Below, piece after piece: positions 17,824 through 26,633 of a stretch of 42,285 nt of DNA (the stretch's first letter is position 1; each line of letters starts with the position of its first letter). This stretch comes from an archaeon. Lineage in GTDB: Archaea; Thermoplasmatota; Thermoplasmata; WALJ01. Position numbers and translations under genes: made by a program. The notes under the pieces are model-generated. The model ran no database searches, was not told the DNA's origin, and saw only the letters and a list, made by a program, of their open reading frames with translations. The stretch covers positions 1-42,285 of the forward strand of contig JAJRTH010000015.1 of assembly GCA_024278375.1 (NCBI GenBank), read 5' to 3'.

Positions 17824-18894
17824 ATGATATCCATAGCAAAACCAGATATAGGAAACGAAGAAAAGAAGGCGGTTCTTGAGGTGCTCGAATCTGGAATGCT
17901 GGCTCACGGAGAACTGGTAAGACGATTTGAGAGAGACTTCTCCGCATACATCGGAACGAAACATGCGATAGCCACCACAAGCGGTACGCAGGCCCTTATA
18001 CTTGCACTAGAAGCTTTGGATATACGTGGGAAGGATGTACTGGTACCAAGTTTCACATTCATTGCAAGTGCGACCAGCATAATAAGGGCCGGAGGAAGGC
18101 CTGTTTTCGTCGATATCAATCCCGGAACATTCGATATGGAGCCCGAAGACGTTAGAAAGAAAATAACTGAGAGAACCGCTGCGATAATGCCGGTCCATCT
18201 TTACGGACAGAGTGCGAACATGGACGAGATAATGGAAATTGCGGAAGAAAATGGGGTTGCGGTTGTAGAGGATGCATGTCAGGCCCACGGTGCCGAATGG
18301 GATGGGAAAAAGGCGGGGTCCATTGGAGATGTATCTGCCTTTAGTTTCTATCCAACAAAAAACATGACCACGGGAGAAGGAGGAATGTTGACCACAGATA
18401 ACCATGAACTGGCCGAAAGACTCGGAATGCTTGTTAATCACGGTCAGACAGAAAGATATCGACATATGGCTCTGGGATGGAACTACAGAATGACGAATAT
18501 CGCTGCGGCAATAGGATTGGAACAGCTTAAAAAACTTGATAGGAATAACAATAAGAGAAGGAATAACGCATTATTTTACGATGAAGAGCTTTCCGAATGT
18601 GTTGAAATTCCATATGTTGACAGTAAAGCGCATCATGTCTATCATCAATACACAATAAAGACAGATAAGAGAGACAAGGTTATCGAAGAATTCAAGAAAG
18701 AGCGCATAGGTTTTGGCATATACTATCCAATAGCGATTCATCAGCAAGAGATAATGAAAAGGCTTGGATACACCGCAAGCCTGCCAATCACGGAGAAACT
18801 CACGAAGCGGGTCCTTTCTATACCGATACACCCACTCCTATCCGAAGAGGATCTTCATACTGTTGTCGAGACTATAAAAAGAGCAGTTACATAA
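17824..18894 (+). CDS. wbpE: DegT/DnrJ/EryC1 aminotransferase (WbpE-like), cassette C
   Basis: A 356-residue PLP-dependent aminotransferase. Motifs are TTSGTQALILAL, LVPSFTFIASATS, EDACQAHGAEW and the Schiff-base Lys179 in FSFYPTKNMT, then GEGGML where the other two copies read GDGGMV. It should aminate the 3-keto UDP-sugar from the cassette C dehydrogenase before WbpD-like acetylation. GGAGGA precedes the ATG and one base separates it from the upstream stop. Its 3' end overlaps the convergent GlmU-like gene by 8 nt, so the two transcripts are complementary at their ends. Confidence 0.92.
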   Translation: MISIAKPDIGNEEKKAVLEVLESGMLAHGELVRRFERDFSAYIGTKHAIATTSGTQALILALEALDIRGKDVLVPSFTFIASATSIIRAGGRPVFVDINPGTFDMEPEDVRKKITERTAAIMPVHLYGQSANMDEIMEIAEENGVAVVEDACQAHGAEWDGKKAGSIGDVSAFSFYPTKNMTTGEGGMLTTDNHELAERLGMLVNHGQTERYRHMALGWNYRMTNIAAAIGLEQLKKLDRNNNKRRNNALFYDEELSECVEIPYVDSKAHHVYHQYTIKTDKRDKVIEEFKKERIGFGIYYPIAIHQQEIMKRLGYTASLPITEKLTKRVLSIPIHPLLSEEDLHTVVETIKRAVT

Positions 18895-20092
18895 TCACAG
18901 CATTTGACTCGACTCTTCCCTGTACCTTAGCTCCAGGACCTATCTTTGCACCCTTTCCTATCATTGTCCCGGGGGAGATGCTGGTGTTTATTCCGGTATG
19001 CACCTCATCACCCATTATGACGCCTAGTTTTCTTTTTCCGGTATCCACATAGTTCCCTTTGAGGTTGACGATTATGCTTTTTTCATCGAGCCTCAGGTTC
19101 GCCACCTTCGTACCGGCACCGAAATTGCAATTCTCACCTATTACGCTGTCCCCGACATAATTGAAATGCGGGATTTTCGTTCCATTCATTATTATCGAGG
19201 CCTTTATCTCCGAAGAATTACCTATGTGACAGTCGTCACCTATTACCGAATATGGCCGGATGTAGGAATTCGGTCCTATTCTGCAGTTTTTTCCGATTAT
19301 CACCGGCCCTTCTATATATGTGCCGTTCTTTATCACGGTGCTTTCTCCGATTATGATGGCACCTTTCAGAGTGACCCTTTCTTCGATATCTCCTTCTATT
19401 TTTTTTGAGATGTTCTTGAGGAATTCTTTGTTTGCTTCCAGAATATCCCACGGTGTCCCGATGTCATTCCAATAGGCCTCTGTCTTTACGATTTTGATTT
19501 TTTTCTTTTTTGCCAGGATATTGATGGCATCGGTCAGTTCTATTTCACCCCTGGAAGAGATTTTGCACTTTTTTATCGAATCGAAAATTTCTCTGCCAAA
19601 TACGTATATTCCTCCATTTATCCAGCCTTCCTTTGTATCAGTCGGTTTTTCCTCTATTCTGTCCAGATACTCATCACCCTCAAGAACTCCGTATCTGCAG
19701 ACATCTTCTCTGAATACTCCCAGAATCGCATTGTTTTCTTCCTTGATTTGTTTCAGAATCGCTCTATCGAACATTATATCTCCGTTTATGAAGACTATTT
19801 TATCTTCGCTGCATTCTTCAGCATATAGTGCGGCATTCCCTGTTCCCAGCCTCTTTTCCTGATATTTGTATTCTATCGGCACTCCCTTGTAGGAATAACC
19901 GTATTGCCCTACAATCTTCCTTCCTTCCCTTCCTATCAGAATAGTAACCCTCTCGATGCCAGCATCCACCACCCCATCCAGGATATGGGAGATTATTGGT
20001 TTGTTTCCCACTGGTATGAGGGGTTTCGGCCTGTTTTCGGTAAGCGGCCACATTCTTGTGCCTTCTCCGGCAGCCATTATGAATGCTCTCAT
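18887..20092 (-). CDS. glmU: Bifunctional GlmU-like sugar-1-phosphate nucleotidylyltransferase/acetyltransferase
   Basis: A 401-residue two-domain protein. The nucleotidyltransferase (residues 1 to about 230) has IMAAGEGTRMWPLTENRPKPLIPVGNKP and the metal site FINGDIMFD. The rest is a left-handed beta-helix with KIPHFNYVGDSVIG, a conserved Asn-Leu-Arg segment and DTGKRKLGVIMGDEV, matching archaeal enzymes of the Sulfolobus ST0452 type that both acetylate GlcN-1-P and form UDP-GlcNAc. The His and Tyr of PHFNY and the downstream Asn/Lys residues expected of an active acetyltransferase are present. It is the last gene of the glmS-glmM operon. The ATG at 20092 follows the glmM stop by 1 nt with GGTGGTGA upstream; a GTG at 20104 would overlap glmM. 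Confidence 0.88.
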   Translation of the reverse strand: MRAFIMAAGEGTRMWPLTENRPKPLIPVGNKPIISHILDGVVDAGIERVTILIGREGRKIVGQYGYSYKGVPIEYKYQEKRLGTGNAALYAEECSEDKIVFINGDIMFDRAILKQIKEENNAILGVFREDVCRYGVLEGDEYLDRIEEKPTDTKEGWINGGIYVFGREIFDSIKKCKISSRGEIELTDAINILAKKKKIKIVKTEAYWNDIGTPWDILEANKEFLKNISKKIEGDIEERVTLKGAIIIGESTVIKNGTYIEGPVIIGKNCRIGPNSYIRPYSVIGDDCHIGNSSEIKASIIMNGTKIPHFNYVGDSVIGENCNFGAGTKVANLRLDEKSIIVNLKGNYVDTGKRKLGVIMGDEVHTGINTSISPGTMIGKGAKIGPGAKVQGRVESNAVIM

Positions 20093-20093
20093 C

Positions 20094-21356
20094 TCATTCA
20101 CCACCTATGCCTTTCACGATTCTGTTCATCATCTCTTCCGCCTTTCTTTTATCTTCCGCCTCCACCGTTATTCTGATCTTGGGTTCCGTGCCCGAAAACC
20201 GTATCAGAAACCATAAATCATCCGCCTTAACCCTCCATCCGTCTATTCTCAGGACCTCATGGTCTTTCAGAAATCTCTCGATGGAGCCCTCCATCTTTTT
20301 TCGATCTTCGTAAAATATGCTTTTTCTTAGTGTGGTATAAACCGGAAAAGAATCGATGATTTCGTCGATGTTATTATTCAGAGCTATTTCGGAGAACTTA
20401 ACCGCAGAGTAAATGGCATCAGGGGTGAGTCTCCATTCCGCAAATATCTGTGTGCCGCTCTGCTCACCACCGAATTCATAACCCATCTCCTTGATTCTCT
20501 GGGAGACATTGGCATCTCCGACCTTGGAGCGCTCCACTTCCGCATAATTCTCCAGAAGCATTGAAGAATCCACAGGTGCCACCACCTTTCCGTAGCCGAA
20601 TTCCCTTATGAAAACGGCCATTATCATATCTCCATTCAGATATCTTCCGGATGAGCTTACGGCAATGAAACGGTCCGCATCGCCGTCGTGAGCTATCCCC
20701 AGGTCGGCTCCTTTCCTTGGCACCATCTTTTTGAGGAGCTCAAGATTCTCTTCGGAGGGTTCGCTGGGATGTCCCGGAAATCGCCCATCTGGATGGCAGT
20801 TTATGGTTGTTACCTCCGCACCCAATATTCTCAACAGATGGGGAGTTATAACACAGGATGCACCGTTGGAACAATCGACAATCACTTTCAGTCCGTCGAG
20901 AGAACTCGCATTTTTTATGATAGCCTCTCTGTGAAGAGAGAGAGCATCGAAGTTGGACATCTTGCCTGTTTTTTCCCATGATGCAATATTCGCTTTATCT
21001 CCCGTCAATTCTTTCATCTGTTCCTCGGAAAAAGCCGAACCGTCCGGATTCCACAGCTTTATACCGTTGTATTCGGGAGGATTGTGCGATGCCGTTACCA
21101 TTATTCCAGCATCGAAATCCTTTGCCGCGTAGGCAAGAGTCGGTGTTGGCACCTCTCCGGCATCGTAAACCGATGTTCCAGAGGAAAGAAGAGCGCCTTT
21201 TATTATTTCGACCAGAGAATTCGAACTTTCTCTGAAATCGGATGCGATTATGACATTTTCGTATTTTTCCGACATAGCGTGTCCGATCTTTATCCCCATC
21301 TCAACCAGTGCCGGGCCCCATTTCATCCTTATTCCAGACGAACCGATGTGCTTCAT
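20094..21356 (-). CDS. glmM: Phosphoglucosamine mutase
   Basis: A 420-residue alpha-D-phosphohexomutase. It contains the phosphoserine loop TASHNPPEYNG (Ser90), the metal-binding DGDADRF (about 224-230), the sugar-binding GGEQSG and the C-terminal phosphate-binding RFSGTEPKIRI, so all four active-site elements are present. The E-x-SGT form in the sugar loop and the operon with glmS and a GlmU-like gene favour glucosamine-6-P to glucosamine-1-P over phosphomannomutase or phosphoglucomutase activity. The start at 21356 gives the usual MKHIGSSGIR opening and lies 4 nt after the glmS stop; an ATG at 21377 would overlap glmS. Confidence 0.9.
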   Translation of the reverse strand: MKHIGSSGIRMKWGPALVEMGIKIGHAMSEKYENVIIASDFRESSNSLVEIIKGALLSSGTSVYDAGEVPTPTLAYAAKDFDAGIMVTASHNPPEYNGIKLWNPDGSAFSEEQMKELTGDKANIASWEKTGKMSNFDALSLHREAIIKNASSLDGLKVIVDCSNGASCVITPHLLRILGAEVTTINCHPDGRFPGHPSEPSEENLELLKKMVPRKGADLGIAHDGDADRFIAVSSSGRYLNGDMIMAVFIREFGYGKVVAPVDSSMLLENYAEVERSKVGDANVSQRIKEMGYEFGGEQSGTQIFAEWRLTPDAIYSAVKFSEIALNNNIDEIIDSFPVYTTLRKSIFYEDRKKMEGSIERFLKDHEVLRIDGWRVKADDLWFLIRFSGTEPKIRITVEAEDKRKAEEMMNRIVKGIGGE

Positions 21357-21360
21357 TTTA

Positions 21361-23127
21361 TCACTCCACGGTAACACTCTTTGCCAGATTTCTCGGTTTA
21401 TCTATCTCGCATCCCCTTAGCTTCGCCGTATGATATGCCAGAAGCTGTACTGCCACGGTATTTCCGAAAGGAGAGAACATAGCGCTGTTCTTTGGAACGG
21501 GTATTCTGTAATCCACATAATTTTCTATCTCGGTTTCCGGCGATATCGCAATAACAGTGGCGCCGCGAGCGCTCACCTCCCTTATGTTGGATAGCATCTT
21601 ATCGTATGTCTCGTCTCTGGTCACTATGGCTACCACCGGAACCCCTTCTTTCAGAAGTGCCAGAGGACCGTGTTTCAGCTCACCGGCAGGATAGGCCTCT
21701 GCATGTATATACGATATCTCTTTCATCTTAAGGGCTCCTTCCATGGCTATCGGATAGTTCATTCCCCTGCCCAGATAGAACATGTTCTCGCTATTCATTA
21801 TCTTCTGAGCTATTTTCTTTATCGTTCCCTCGTAATCAAGAGATTTTTCGATAAGTCTGGGCACTCTTCTGAATTCGTCTATTATTTCGTCGCACTTCAT
21901 CTGGGAGAGTATCCCGTATTTCTCACCGAGGGCCGCACCCAGATAATAGAGGGCTGCCAGTTGGGCTGTAAATGTCTTCGTCGCCGCGACCCCGATCTCC
22001 GGACCGGCGGAGGTGTATATCACATGGTCGACGTGATGGGTTATCGAGCTTCCGAGTATGTTCGTTATTCCGACGGTTTCGTATCCTCTTTTCCTCGCAA
22101 TCTTTGCGGCAACCAGAGTATCTGCCGTTTCTCCGCTCTGCGTGATGAAAATAACAAGACTTCTTTCCCTCACCTCGGGCCTCAGGCGGTACTCCGAAGC
22201 ATAATAGACATCTACGGGAATTCCCAGCAATTTTTCCAGAAGATATTTTCCGGTGATCCCCGCATTATATGAGGTCCCGCATGCCACGATGGTTATCCTC
22301 CCATAATAGGGGAGGTCTATATCATTTGAGAACAGTGTATGCATTGTATTCTCTATGGCAAGTGGCTGTTCGAATATCTCCTTCAGCATAAAGTGCTCAT
22401 AGCCGGATTTCTCTGCTGATTCCGGTGTCCAGTCCACATATTCCGTTTTCTTTTTCCGCTCGTTCCCCTGAAAATCATAGAAAGATATCCCATCGGGATC
22501 GAGTTCGCACACCTCTCCGTCCTCCATTATTACCACACGGTTTGTGTATGAAAGGAATGCGGGGATGTCCGATGCGAGGAAATTTTCCTCCTCTCCGATG
22601 CCCACTATCAGAGGACTTTCCTTTTTTACGGCCATTATCCTATTCTCACCCCTGTGAACTGCCACTATTGCAAATGAACCTCTCAGGCGCCCAATCATCT
22701 CGAAGAATGCCTTTTTGAAGTCCTTGTGTTCTGCATATCCTTCCTCAAGCAGGTGTACTATGACCTCACTATCCGTATCCGATGCATATTTGTGTCCCTT
22801 CTTCACGAGATCTTTTCTGAGTTCCATGTAATTCTCTATTATCCCGTTGTGGACTATCGCGAACTCTCCCGTGCATCCCGTAAACGGATGCGCATTCTTA
22901 TCGCTCGGTTCTCCATGGGTGGCCCATCTGGTGTGTCCGATTCCCGTTCTCCCCTCCATCTCACCTTTCAACATCGAAACATACCCTCTCTTTTTTTCCA
23001 CTGTTATGCCGTGATTGATAACGGCCATTCCGGCAGAATCGTATCCTCTGTATTCAAGTCTTTTTAGGCTCTCTATTATGACCTCAGACGCTCTTCTGAA
23101 ACCGGAATATCCGACTATGCCACACAT
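21361..23127 (-). CDS. glmS: Glutamine:fructose-6-phosphate aminotransferase
   Basis: A 588-residue GlmS. The N-terminal glutaminase domain begins MCGIVGYSG with the nucleophile Cys2, followed by RLEYRGYDSAGM and GHTRWATHGEP. Two SIS domains follow (about 270-400 and 440-570), with CGTSYNAG, SQSGETADT and AEAYPAGELKHGPLAL, and the protein ends in AKSVTVE as usual. It makes glucosamine-6-phosphate, the entry step to UDP-GlcNAc, in the cytoplasm. GGAGG lies 12 nt upstream and the stop of the preceding GlmU-like gene is one base before the ATG, so the four genes form one operon. Confidence 0.97.
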   Translation of the reverse strand: MCGIVGYSGFRRASEVIIESLKRLEYRGYDSAGMAVINHGITVEKKRGYVSMLKGEMEGRTGIGHTRWATHGEPSDKNAHPFTGCTGEFAIVHNGIIENYMELRKDLVKKGHKYASDTDSEVIVHLLEEGYAEHKDFKKAFFEMIGRLRGSFAIVAVHRGENRIMAVKKESPLIVGIGEEENFLASDIPAFLSYTNRVVIMEDGEVCELDPDGISFYDFQGNERKKKTEYVDWTPESAEKSGYEHFMLKEIFEQPLAIENTMHTLFSNDIDLPYYGRITIVACGTSYNAGITGKYLLEKLLGIPVDVYYASEYRLRPEVRERSLVIFITQSGETADTLVAAKIARKRGYETVGITNILGSSITHHVDHVIYTSAGPEIGVAATKTFTAQLAALYYLGAALGEKYGILSQMKCDEIIDEFRRVPRLIEKSLDYEGTIKKIAQKIMNSENMFYLGRGMNYPIAMEGALKMKEISYIHAEAYPAGELKHGPLALLKEGVPVVAIVTRDETYDKMLSNIREVSARGATVIAISPETEIENYVDYRIPVPKNSAMFSPFGNTVAVQLLAYHTAKLRGCEIDKPRNLAKSVTVE

Positions 23128-23128
23128 A

Positions 23129-24292
23129 TCAAACTTCCTCCATCATCTCTTCTTTTATCTCGGCGATAGCGCCTATTCTCATTCCCGCCTTTATTCTGAT
23201 GCCTGGCACCACGGTAACTTTGGCACCTATTTTGCAATCATCGCCGAGCACTATTCCGCCATCATGAACTTCCATCACTTCCTTTCCGAATATCTTCTGG
23301 AAACGGGAACTCATTGCCATAAAGCCGACATCTATCACGCAACCTCTTCCAATTACTGATCCCTCTATACTTGCCTGGTGTGATATGGAGGTGGAACTCA
23401 TTATTATGCTATTCTTTATAAATGATAGTGCTCCTATACTTACATCGTTACCGATGCTCGTGTACGGCAGTATTACGGAGTTCGGGCCTATATAACAGTT
23501 TTTGCCGATTCTTACAGGGCCTCGGATATGGCATCCTGCTGAAATGGTCGTTCCAGCACCTATTTCGACATCACCAATTATATTGGCGCTCTCTATCTTG
23601 CCCGACAAACACCTTGTTGTTTTCTTCATTACCCATGAATTCAGTTCTAGAAGATCCCAGGGGTATATCGCATCTTTCCACACACAATCTGTGGCGCGAA
23701 TAAGTTTCAGTCCACGGATGGAATTGAGCACCTCAGGAAGGTCGTATATTCCCTGGTCCAGAAATTCCTTTATCAGATCGAAAAGTTCCGCATCGAAATG
23801 TCCGATACCCGTAAAAATGAGATTCTCGCCCGCACCTAACGGCTTCTCTATTATTCTGTTTACGGTCTTTCCGGCATGCTCTATGATTCCGTATTTTGAT
23901 GATGCCCTGCTGAATATCCCCAATATGCTATTTTTTTCACTTTTTAGGATTGCGGATATGCAGCCTTTCGATATGATGTTATCTCCATGGAGCAGTATGA
24001 ATTCCTTGTCTGTTTTTGCCTGATACAGGGCATGGGCGGTTCCAAGCTGTTTTTTATGGAGAACGTATCTCATCTCTGCCCCGAACAACCTCCCGCTCCT
24101 GAAATACTGCCTTATTTTCTCGGAATGGTAGCCTACGACGATTGTTATATCCCGTATGTTGTTGTCCACAAGAGCCTCAATTACATACTGGAGTATCGGT
24201 TTGTTCCCTACTGTAATCATGACCTTGGGCATATTCTCTGTCAATGGTCTGAGTCTCTGACCCTCGCCGGCGGCGAGAATTATGGCTTTCAT
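23129..24292 (-). CDS. Second GlmU-like nucleotidylyltransferase with divergent beta-helix domain
   Basis: A 387-residue paralogue of the 18887-20092 protein. The nucleotidyltransferase half is well kept (ILAAGEGQRLRPLTENMPKVM and the metal site LLHGDN). The left-handed beta-helix is present, but the region that holds acetyltransferase residues in ST0452-type enzymes is changed: ISHQASIEGS replaces the PHFNYVGDS pattern, and the Asn-Leu-Arg and TGKRK elements are missing. It may therefore be only a glucose-1-P or similar nucleotidylyltransferase, or a regulatory partner. It heads the glmS-glmM-glmU operon. CTATAAAA at 24314-24321 (TTTTATAG on the minus strand) lies 22-29 nt before the ATG with no Shine-Dalgarno sequence, pointing to a leaderless transcript. 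Confidence 0.8.
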   Translation of the reverse strand: MKAIILAAGEGQRLRPLTENMPKVMITVGNKPILQYVIEALVDNNIRDITIVVGYHSEKIRQYFRSGRLFGAEMRYVLHKKQLGTAHALYQAKTDKEFILLHGDNIISKGCISAILKSEKNSILGIFSRASSKYGIIEHAGKTVNRIIEKPLGAGENLIFTGIGHFDAELFDLIKEFLDQGIYDLPEVLNSIRGLKLIRATDCVWKDAIYPWDLLELNSWVMKKTTRCLSGKIESANIIGDVEIGAGTTISAGCHIRGPVRIGKNCYIGPNSVILPYTSIGNDVSIGALSFIKNSIIMSSTSISHQASIEGSVIGRGCVIDVGFMAMSSRFQKIFGKEVMEVHDGGIVLGDDCKIGAKVTVVPGIRIKAGMRIGAIAEIKEEMMEEV

Positions 24293-24407
24293 GGTTATCT
24301 GAATCCTTTGTTCCTATAAAATGCTTTCCTCTTCCATTTAAGATGCGTGTTTTCGAAGTATTGCTAATTTCTGCGGTTTTATTATCTGGTTGCACGGACA
24401 TCTACTA
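24293..24407 (-). promoter_or_regulatory. Promoter region of the UDP-GlcNAc operon
   Basis: 115 nt between the ugd stop and the first operon gene. The TATA box TTTTATAG (minus strand, 24314-24321) is placed for initiation at or beside the ATG at 24292. Nothing else of note is visible. Confidence 0.5.
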
Positions 24408-25715
24408 TCAATTAAAAGGATGCGCTAAACTTCCAGACCCGATTCTGAAATAGGGTGTTTTAATCTTCTTTTTTACTGTTCTTCTACCATCCACTATCAG
24501 TTCGAGTCCTAAAGAATCATAATCCAGGTTCTTAAATTCTTCCCAGTCCCCCTGAATCATACATATATCCGCTTTTTTCAGTGCATCCTCCGCGCTCTCC
24601 GCATACTCTATATTCGGGAATAGCTGCCTGAAATTTTCCGTGGCCTTCGGGTCATACCCTATAACATGAGCCCTTCTGGTAAGGAGCGCTCTGACGAGAG
24701 GTATTGCCCTTGATTCCCTTATGTCGTCTGTATCCGGTTTGAAAGAGAGGCCTAGAACCGCCACCTTTTTCCCCCTGAGTTCGCCCAGTTTTTTTTCTGC
24801 GATCTCTATCATCCTCAGGGACTGTCGTTCGTTTATTCTGAGGACCTCCTCGAGAAGTTCAGGCTCGTAACCTCTTTCTCTGGAAGCGAAAATGAGAGCT
24901 TTGACGTCCTTCGGGAAACAGGAACCTCCGAATCCCGCTCCCGCATTGAGGAAGTGCGGTGAGATCCGATGGTCCATGCCAACCCCTTTCATAACGTCAT
25001 AAACATCTATACCCATCTCGTCGCATATATTGGCAATCTCATTTGCAAAGCTTATTTTTGTGGCGAGAAATGCATTGGATGCGTATTTTATCATCTCTGC
25101 GGTTGTGGGAGAGGTGATAAGAACAGGTGCGTCTATTTTCGAGTAAAGTTCCCTGAGGATTTCCTCGCTTTTTCTGTCCATTATCCCGAGAACTATCCTA
25201 TCGGGATGTAGGCTATCTTCAAGTGCCACACCCTCTCTGAGGAACTCTGGATTCATAGCAATACCAAATTCCTTTCCCGCTTTTTTTCCTGATTTCCGCT
25301 CTATTAACGGAAGAACGAAATTCTCGGTTGTTCCAGGGACCACAGTGCTCTTAACAACAACAAGATGGAAACTTTCTTTTTTTCCGAGAACTGCGCCTAT
25401 TTCCTCTGAGACAGAGCGAATATATGAAAGGTCTATGCTTCCGTCCTCTCTGGATGGCGTCCCCACGGCTATGAATGTGATGTCCGTCTCCATGATAGCA
25501 TCTCTGATCCCTGTAGTCGCTCTTATCCTGCCCTCTCTGACAAGTTTTTCGAGGAGTTCGTCCATGCCCTTCTCATATATTGGAGAAATCCCTCTGTTCA
25601 CAAGTTCGACCTTTTCCTTTATCACATCCACCAGCGTAACATTATGTCCCAAACTAGCAAAGGTAACGCCTGTAACAAGGCCCACATAACCTGTTCCCGC
25701 TATGGATATCTTCAT
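24408..25715 (-). CDS. ugd: UDP-glucose 6-dehydrogenase (UDP-glucose/GDP-mannose dehydrogenase family)
   Basis: A 435-residue NAD-dependent dehydrogenase with GTGYVG at residues 7-12, AVGTPSREDGSID, VVKSTVVPGTT, MNPEFLREG, the catalytic Cys266 in GAGFGGSCFPKD, and LGLSFKPDTDDIRES in the C-terminal domain. NPEFLREG with PDRIVLG is the form seen in UDP-glucose dehydrogenases rather than in the UDP-GlcNAc (WbpA/WecC) group. This agrees with divergent galU next door: Glc-1-P to UDP-Glc to UDP-GlcA. A UDP-GlcNAc activity feeding the Wbp-like cassettes cannot be excluded. A TATA-like TTAAATAA on the minus strand (25733-25740) lies 18-25 nt before the ATG, with no Shine-Dalgarno sequence. Confidence 0.88.
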   Translation of the reverse strand: MKISIAGTGYVGLVTGVTFASLGHNVTLVDVIKEKVELVNRGISPIYEKGMDELLEKLVREGRIRATTGIRDAIMETDITFIAVGTPSREDGSIDLSYIRSVSEEIGAVLGKKESFHLVVVKSTVVPGTTENFVLPLIERKSGKKAGKEFGIAMNPEFLREGVALEDSLHPDRIVLGIMDRKSEEILRELYSKIDAPVLITSPTTAEMIKYASNAFLATKISFANEIANICDEMGIDVYDVMKGVGMDHRISPHFLNAGAGFGGSCFPKDVKALIFASRERGYEPELLEEVLRINERQSLRMIEIAEKKLGELRGKKVAVLGLSFKPDTDDIRESRAIPLVRALLTRRAHVIGYDPKATENFRQLFPNIEYAESAEDALKKADICMIQGDWEEFKNLDYDSLGLELIVDGRRTVKKKIKTPYFRIGSGSLAHPFN

Positions 25716-25784
25716 AGCCCGAAATCGAACGGTTATTTAATTATGTCTCCCAACACACTTATATAATGTCTTCAATTCCAGATT
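25716..25784. promoter_or_regulatory. Compact divergent leaderless promoters of ugd and galU
   Basis: 69 nt hold two back-to-back TATA boxes: TTAAATAA for ugd (minus, 25733-25740) and TTATATAAT for galU (plus, 25759-25767). Each is about 18-26 nt from its start codon, so both messages should begin at or very near the initiation codon. Confidence 0.55.
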
Positions 25785-26633
25785 GTGAAAGCGGTAATTC
25801 CTGCTGCAGGTCTTGGAACCCGAATGCTTCCTCTTACGAAATCTCAACCAAAAGAGATGCTGGCTGTCTTTAATAAACCTGCAATTCAGTATGTGGTTGA
25901 GGAAGCAATAAATTCCGGAATAGATGACATACTCATAATAACCGGTAAAGGAAAAAGGGCGATAGAAGACCATTTCAGCCCGAACATCGAGCTGGAAATT
26001 TTCCTGAAAGAGAGGGGGAATGATGGCGATATAGAAAAGATAAGGCATATTGGAAAAGGCGCTGACATTTTTTATGTAAGACAGAAAAATCCACGGGGTC
26101 TGGGAGATGCCATAATGTGTGCAGAAAAACATGTGGGCAATGAACCGTTCATAGTGCTTCTTGGCGACGACATAATTTTCAACAGCATACCTGCGGCTAA
26201 ACAGCTGATGAGTGTCTACTGGAAATATGATTCCCCGGTTATCGGAGTAGAGAAGGTCAAAAGAGAGGATGTTTCGAGATATGGCATAATAAAGCCGGGA
26301 AACGAGATTTCTGAGAGCATTTATGAAATAGAAGATCTGGTAGAGAAACCCCCCATCGAGAAGGCTCCGTCGGAATATGCGGTTATAGGGAGATATCTGC
26401 TCACACCTGAGATATTCACATATCTGAGAAAGATAAAGCCGGATTCGAAGGGCGAAATCCAGCTCACGGATGCCCTGCGGCTATACAACAAAGAGCACAG
26501 AATGCTCGCTCTGGAACTTCAGGGAAAGAGGGTGGACACCGGCAATATAGAGGGCTGGATCATGGCAAATATCGAAGCCGCAAAAATAATGGAGCCAGAG
26601 GTTTTCGAGAGTATCCGAAAAAAACTGAAATGA
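25785..26633 (+). CDS. galU: UTP-glucose-1-phosphate uridylyltransferase
   Basis: A 282-residue GalU of normal length. It has PAAGLGTRMLPLTKSQPKEML (residues 6-26), NKPAIQYVVEEA, the metal site LLGDDI, VEKP in the middle region and DTGNIEGWI near the C-terminus. It makes UDP-glucose, the substrate of the divergent UDP-glucose dehydrogenase. The start is GTG at 25785, giving the canonical MKAVIPAAG opening. No ribosome-binding site precedes it and the TATA box lies only 18-26 nt upstream, so this looks like a leaderless GTG-start message. Confidence 0.95.
   Translation: MKAVIPAAGLGTRMLPLTKSQPKEMLAVFNKPAIQYVVEEAINSGIDDILIITGKGKRAIEDHFSPNIELEIFLKERGNDGDIEKIRHIGKGADIFYVRQKNPRGLGDAIMCAEKHVGNEPFIVLLGDDIIFNSIPAAKQLMSVYWKYDSPVIGVEKVKREDVSRYGIIKPGNEISESIYEIEDLVEKPPIEKAPSEYAVIGRYLLTPEIFTYLRKIKPDSKGEIQLTDALRLYNKEHRMLALELQGKRVDTGNIEGWIMANIEAAKIMEPEVFESIRKKLK

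Noticed and set aside
24177-24401. A 74-residue minus-strand frame overlapping the start of the second GlmU-like gene
   Set aside because: It is out of frame with the clear nucleotidyltransferase N-terminus and has no ribosome-binding site.
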